Assembly (NCBI RefSeq): GCF_002022665.1
Contig: NZ_CP019788.1
Location: 1,385,501-1,449,500 of the forward strand
Reading direction: 5' to 3'
Source of the DNA: Bartonella sp. JB63
GTDB lineage: Bacteria > Pseudomonadota > Alphaproteobacteria > Rhizobiales > Rhizobiaceae
DNA length: 64,000 bases
In this document: positions 61,136 through 64,000 of the stretch, piece after piece
How positions within the stretch are numbered: position 1 is the stretch's first letter
How the letters are laid out: each line of letters starts with the position of its first letter
Notes under the pieces: generated by a model
The model's database searches: none
What the model was told of the DNA's origin: nothing
The model's input: only the letters and a program-made list of their open reading frames with translations
Translations under genes and position numbers: made by a program

Positions 61136-61726
61136 GTGATACGGCGCTTTTTTTTATTAGGCGGATGTGTGCTTTTATTAGGAAGTTGTGCTACAAAGCC
61201 TCCTATACATATTAATAACGCTTGTGCTATTTTAGCTCAAAAAGACGGTTTTTTTAATAATTGGAGAAAGGCTACTAAAAATGCGGAGTTACTTCATGGA
61301 ATTCCTATGCCTATTATTCTTGCAACCATTCGTGTAGAGTCGAGTTTTCGTCATAATGCAAGCCCTCCACGTAAAAAACTTTTTGGTTTTATTCCATGGG
61401 AGCGTCGTTCGACCGCTTACGGTTATTCTCAAGCACTTGAGAGTACATGGAATAATTATATGCGCTCTACAGGAAAAGTTGTTGCGTGGCGTACCAATTT
61501 TGCAGATACAGTCGATTTTATTGCTTGGTATCATCGCCAAAGTGTTCGACGTAATGGTATTAGCCCCAATGATGCATATAATCTCTATTTAAATTATCAT
61601 ATGGGGCATAGTGCTTATGCACGGAACAAAGGCTCTTCGTCTGCTGTTGTTGCTAAGACAGCGCAGCGTGTAGAAGAGTTATCTAAGCTTTATGATCAGC
61701 AGTTAAAAGCATGTGGGCAACGCTAG
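61136..61726 (+). CDS. Lysozyme-like (SLT) lipoprotein, putative lytic transglycosylase
   Basis: A GTG-initiated 196-residue protein with a lipoprotein signal: basic start, hydrophobic stretch and lipobox LLGSC near residues 15-19, with Cys19 as the lipidated residue. The mature part has a lysozyme-like fold of transglycosylases: GIPMPIILATIRVESSFRHN contains the probable catalytic Glu, and TAYGYSQALESTWNNYM follows. It probably cuts peptidoglycan glycan strands from the outer membrane, allowing turnover or machine insertion. A link with the T4SS (a VirB1-like role) is possible but there is no positional support. Confidence 0.85.
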   Translation: MIRRFFLLGGCVLLLGSCATKPPIHINNACAILAQKDGFFNNWRKATKNAELLHGIPMPIILATIRVESSFRHNASPPRKKLFGFIPWERRSTAYGYSQALESTWNNYMRSTGKVVAWRTNFADTVDFIAWYHRQSVRRNGISPNDAYNLYLNYHMGHSAYARNKGSSSAVVAKTAQRVEELSKLYDQQLKACGQR

Positions 61727-61953
61727 AAATAACCATACAGCTCTTTAAATTATCGCGATATTATAAATGATTGCTGAGATGCGCAGCTATTATTGAATGA
61801 ATGCTTAGAATAGATATGAATTGTTTCTAATCTCTATTTCTAAGTTTTAGAATAATTATTTCTTTTGCTGTCCTTGCCGATACAAAACACACGGCACACC
61901 TTTATCGAATTTTGGCATGTTGCTTAGGAGTTTTTCAGGAATTTTGAACCAGT

Positions 61954-62205
61954 TTATTGAAGTGTTACAATTTGTAGTTCATGCTCATTAGCACCCGCGA
62001 GGGCGATAGAACGTTCATCGGATAAAATAATTGGATATCCCGTTTCTCCGAAAAGAGCCCATATTGTAATTCCTGGGATCATAGGTGGAAGATCTGGAAA
62101 GTTTTTAGCTAGATCATCTGTACAAACTTCTTTTAAATAAGCGATTTGTCGTGCATCAGGAAAGACCGTATCTTGTAACGGTAAGATTTGTTTACGCTCT
62201 TTCAT
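61954..62205 (-). CDS. DUF1150-family small protein
   Basis: This 83-residue soluble protein matches the DUF1150 family of alphaproteobacteria, with the typical segment GITIWALFGETGYPIILSDE followed by RSIALAGANEHEL. In many Rhizobiales the gene lies directly behind a small heat-shock protein (Hsp20/IbpA) gene and may act with it; here no Hsp20 gene is seen upstream, only about 485 bases of AT-rich DNA. AAAGGAT lies nine bases before the ATG. Function is unknown. Confidence 0.8.
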   Translation of the reverse strand: MKERKQILPLQDTVFPDARQIAYLKEVCTDDLAKNFPDLPPMIPGITIWALFGETGYPIILSDERSIALAGANEHELQIVTLQ

Positions 62206-62690
62206 TGTATTGATCCTTTATGCATTACCTTCTATTATTTTTTACTACTGGTTTTGATTTAATTTTTAGTGTTGAAGATTAATGGATAAAAAAAATTTTT
62301 CAACTCAGCATTTGTGACATCGATTACTTTTATAGAAAAGTGAAATTGGTTCAAAGAATACAATATAACATAAATAATAATATTTTGACTCTTTTTGTGT
62401 TTCAATAAATGATCAGTCGATGACTTTTTTGAGATTATTAATCTTAAATTTAAGAACAAACAAAAAGACACGCATACAATTCTCATTTCATAACCATTTT
62501 TATGAAGACGACGAACCTTACCACTAAGAATAGTATCAGCAATTTGAGAATATGTTTCAATGTTTTTTTGATTGTTTCGAATTTTAGAATAAATAAATAT
62601 AGTAAATATATACCATTGTATTAGTTTTGCAAAGCAGCCATTTATTAAAATTAAACAAAAACTTCAAAAAAGAAGATCCAACAGAGTGCA
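62206..62690. other. Non-coding interval between DUF1150 gene and nth
   Basis: About 485 AT-rich bases between divergent genes. A 75-codon minus-strand frame (62259-62486) has no recognisable family. An Hsp20 gene would be expected here by comparison with relatives; no Hsp20 motif was found. Confidence 0.5.
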
Positions 62691-63431
62691 ATGACTGAAA
62701 AAGCGATTAAATCATTAAAAGTGTACAAAAATACTGAGACAATTTATGGGGTAGACGAAATTGCAGAAATATTTCGTCGTTTTTCCATTCAACGTCCTAC
62801 ACCTAAAAGTGATCTTAACTATACTAATGTTTTCACTCTTTTGGTCGCAGTTATTCTTTCTGCTCAGACTACGGATGTTAGCGTTAATAAAGTTACAAAG
62901 AAATTATTTTATCTTGCTGATCGACCAGAAAAAATGATTACTTTAGGAAAAGAGGGAATTGAACATCATATCCGTGCAATTGGTCTTTGGCGTGCAAAAG
63001 CACATAATATTTATGAGCTTTGTTGTCGTTTGATTGATCAATATGGTGGTCAAGTTCCTGATAGTCGTGAAGCACTTATGACGCTTCCTGGTGTAGGACG
63101 TAAAACTGCTAATGTTGTTTTGAACATTGCTTTTGGACAGCCTACTATAGCAGTGGATACGCATATTCTGCGTCTTGGAAATCGTCTTGGTTTGGCATCG
63201 GGAAAAACACCGGAAGAGGTTGAAGAAAAATTAGTAAAAATTATTCCGGATTGTTACTTACAGTATGCTCATCATTGGCTTATTTTACATGGACGTTATG
63301 TTTGCAAAGCACGTAAACTAGAATGCAAGCAGTGTATCATTGCTGATCTCTGCAAAGCAACGATCAAAACGAATACGATTCCAGCTCCTTTAGTGGAAGT
63401 TAAAGACAATGGGACGCCAGTTTTTTTTTAA
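62691..63431 (+). CDS. nth: Endonuclease III (DNA glycosylase/AP lyase)
   Basis: Nth removes oxidised pyrimidines and cuts the DNA at the abasic site. The helix-hairpin-helix LPGVGRKTANVVLNIAFG holds the catalytic Lys, and VDTHILRLGNRLG holds the catalytic Asp. The C-terminal iron-sulfur motif is complete as C-x6-C-x2-C-x5-C (CKARKLECKQCIIADLC). The 246-residue length is normal, with a short N-terminal extension. It diverges from the DUF1150 gene. Confidence 0.97.
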   Translation: MTEKAIKSLKVYKNTETIYGVDEIAEIFRRFSIQRPTPKSDLNYTNVFTLLVAVILSAQTTDVSVNKVTKKLFYLADRPEKMITLGKEGIEHHIRAIGLWRAKAHNIYELCCRLIDQYGGQVPDSREALMTLPGVGRKTANVVLNIAFGQPTIAVDTHILRLGNRLGLASGKTPEEVEEKLVKIIPDCYLQYAHHWLILHGRYVCKARKLECKQCIIADLCKATIKTNTIPAPLVEVKDNGTPVFF

Positions 63432-63573
63432 CACGGACTTGCTATTTTATGCATACTGGCTTATGAAATTGCAATCAAAACTGCCTGGCAGGGCATGCCG
63501 TGGCTGTTCAAATGTTTACTCGAGCTTTGGTCAGCTTTATTGAATTTAAACGTATAACGTATGGAGTAACAAA
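63432..63573 (+). promoter_or_regulatory. Leader of the rpmI-rplT operon with a GC-rich, possibly structured segment
   Basis: The 142-base spacer before rpmI contains a segment at 63481-63508 that is clearly richer in G and C than other spacers here and includes self-complementary words (CTGCC/GGCAG, GGCATGCC, GCTG/CAGC). Ribosomal operons encoding L35/L20 are often autoregulated through the leader by L20, so a regulatory RNA is plausible, but the match to a known leader was not tested. Confidence 0.35.
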
Positions 63574-63777
63574 ATGCCCAAGATGAAGACAAAATCATCC
63601 GCTAAAAAGCGATTTAAGGTCACTGCGATAGGTAAAGTTAAAGCAGCTGCTGCAGGTAAACGGCATGGCATGATTAAGCGTTCTAATAAATTTATTCGTA
63701 ATGCACGGAGAATGATGGTATTGGCTGAACCAGATGCTAAAAAAGTTATTCAGTGTTATTTACCAAATGGCCTTTAA
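63574..63777 (+). CDS. rpmI: 50S ribosomal protein L35
   Basis: This 67-residue basic protein starts [16 protein letters not shown], contains [17 protein letters not shown] and ends LPNGL, so it is a complete bacterial L35. It lies 33 bases before rplT, the usual partner gene. infC, which joins them in many bacteria, is 34 kb away here. Confidence 0.98.
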   Translation: MPKMKTKSSAKKRFKVTAIGKVKAAAAGKRHGMIKRSNKFIRNARRMMVLAEPDAKKVIQCYLPNGL

Positions 63778-63810
63778 GCCTTTTACTTTTGATTTTGTAG
63801 GAGATTATCC

Positions 63811-64000
63811 ATGGCACGTGTAAAAAGAGGTGTTACAGCTCACGCTAAGCACAAGAAAGTTCTAAAACAAGCTGAAGGTTTTTATGGTCGTCGTAAGAAT
63901 ACCATTCGTGCAGCTAAGGCAGCAGTTGATCGTTCAAAGCAATATGCTTATCGTGATCGTAAGAACAAAAAACGCACTTTTCGCGCCTTGTGGATACAAA
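63811..64000 (+). CDS. rplT: 50S ribosomal protein L20 (partial, runs off window)
   Basis: The frame opens at ATG 63811 after TAGGAG and is still open at the window end; 63 residues are visible. The start [20 protein letters not shown] and the following [17 protein letters not shown] are characteristic of L20, an early-assembly 23S rRNA-binding protein that also represses its own operon. Confidence 0.97.
   Translation, partial: MARVKRGVTAHAKHKKVLKQAEGFYGRRKNTIRAAKAAVDRSKQYAYRDRKNKKRTFRALWIQ

Noticed and set aside
62259..62486. 75-codon minus-strand frame as a degenerate Hsp20 gene ahead of DUF1150
   Set aside because: No alpha-crystallin motif in any frame of this stretch.

Overview
The window is a 64 kb piece of an AT-rich alphaproteobacterial chromosome, almost certainly Bartonella (order Hyphomicrobiales). 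The gene set and protein features are rhizobial/Bartonella-like (BatR/BatS two-component pair, DivL, TsaE-phosphotransferase fusion, DUF1150, TamA/TamB). The decisive marker is a VirB type IV secretion locus whose last gene encodes a Fic-plus-BID effector, a family typical of Bartonella. No tRNA, rRNA, CRISPR array, insertion sequence or prophage was recognised.

Layout. 1-16.7 kb is a minus-strand housekeeping run: tsaE fusion (partial), divL, ahcY; an NDUFA9-like protein, folC, accD; a CysZ-like membrane protein, coaBC, ubiB, ubiE, gyrB. 17.4-28.6 kb holds a periplasmic solute-binding protein, a ComM/YifB ATPase, the tamA-tamB pair and an MsbA-like ABC exporter. 28.8-36.7 kb holds infC (AUU start), an alpha/beta hydrolase, a YgjP-like metalloprotease, dapE, hemW-rdgB, hrcA and grpE. 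37.2-45.0 kb holds batS with a frameshifted batR, a copper chaperone, and dnaK-dnaJ behind a heat-shock-type promoter. 45.2-47.1 kb holds argB and an EamA permease.

47.2-53.6 kb is the accessory island: virB2-virB3-virB4-virB5-virB6 in one tightly packed minus-strand operon, followed directly by a BepA-like Fic/BID effector. virB7-virB11 and virD4 are missing, so this copy cannot build a complete machine alone. It is probably an extra, partial copy beside a full VirB/VirD4 locus elsewhere, a situation I recall for some Bartonella lineages. 54.4-64 kb returns to core genes: dapD, lepA, truA-fmt-def, rmuC, a lysozyme-like lipoprotein, DUF1150, nth, rpmI and the start of rplT.

How it fits together. 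Several genes serve envelope biogenesis and stress (tamAB, ABC exporter, BatRS, dnaKJ/grpE/hrcA, peptidoglycan precursor genes dapD/dapE). BatRS is known in B. henselae to control virB/bep expression, so a frameshift in batR in the same window as a partial virB locus deserves checking first. Other points of note are the catalytically altered DivL, the ribbon-helix-helix extension on CoaBC, the ATT start of infC, and several breaks in gene order compared with rhizobia and Brucella (hprK-manX-ptsH not between batS and ahcY; rph not between hrcA and rdgB).
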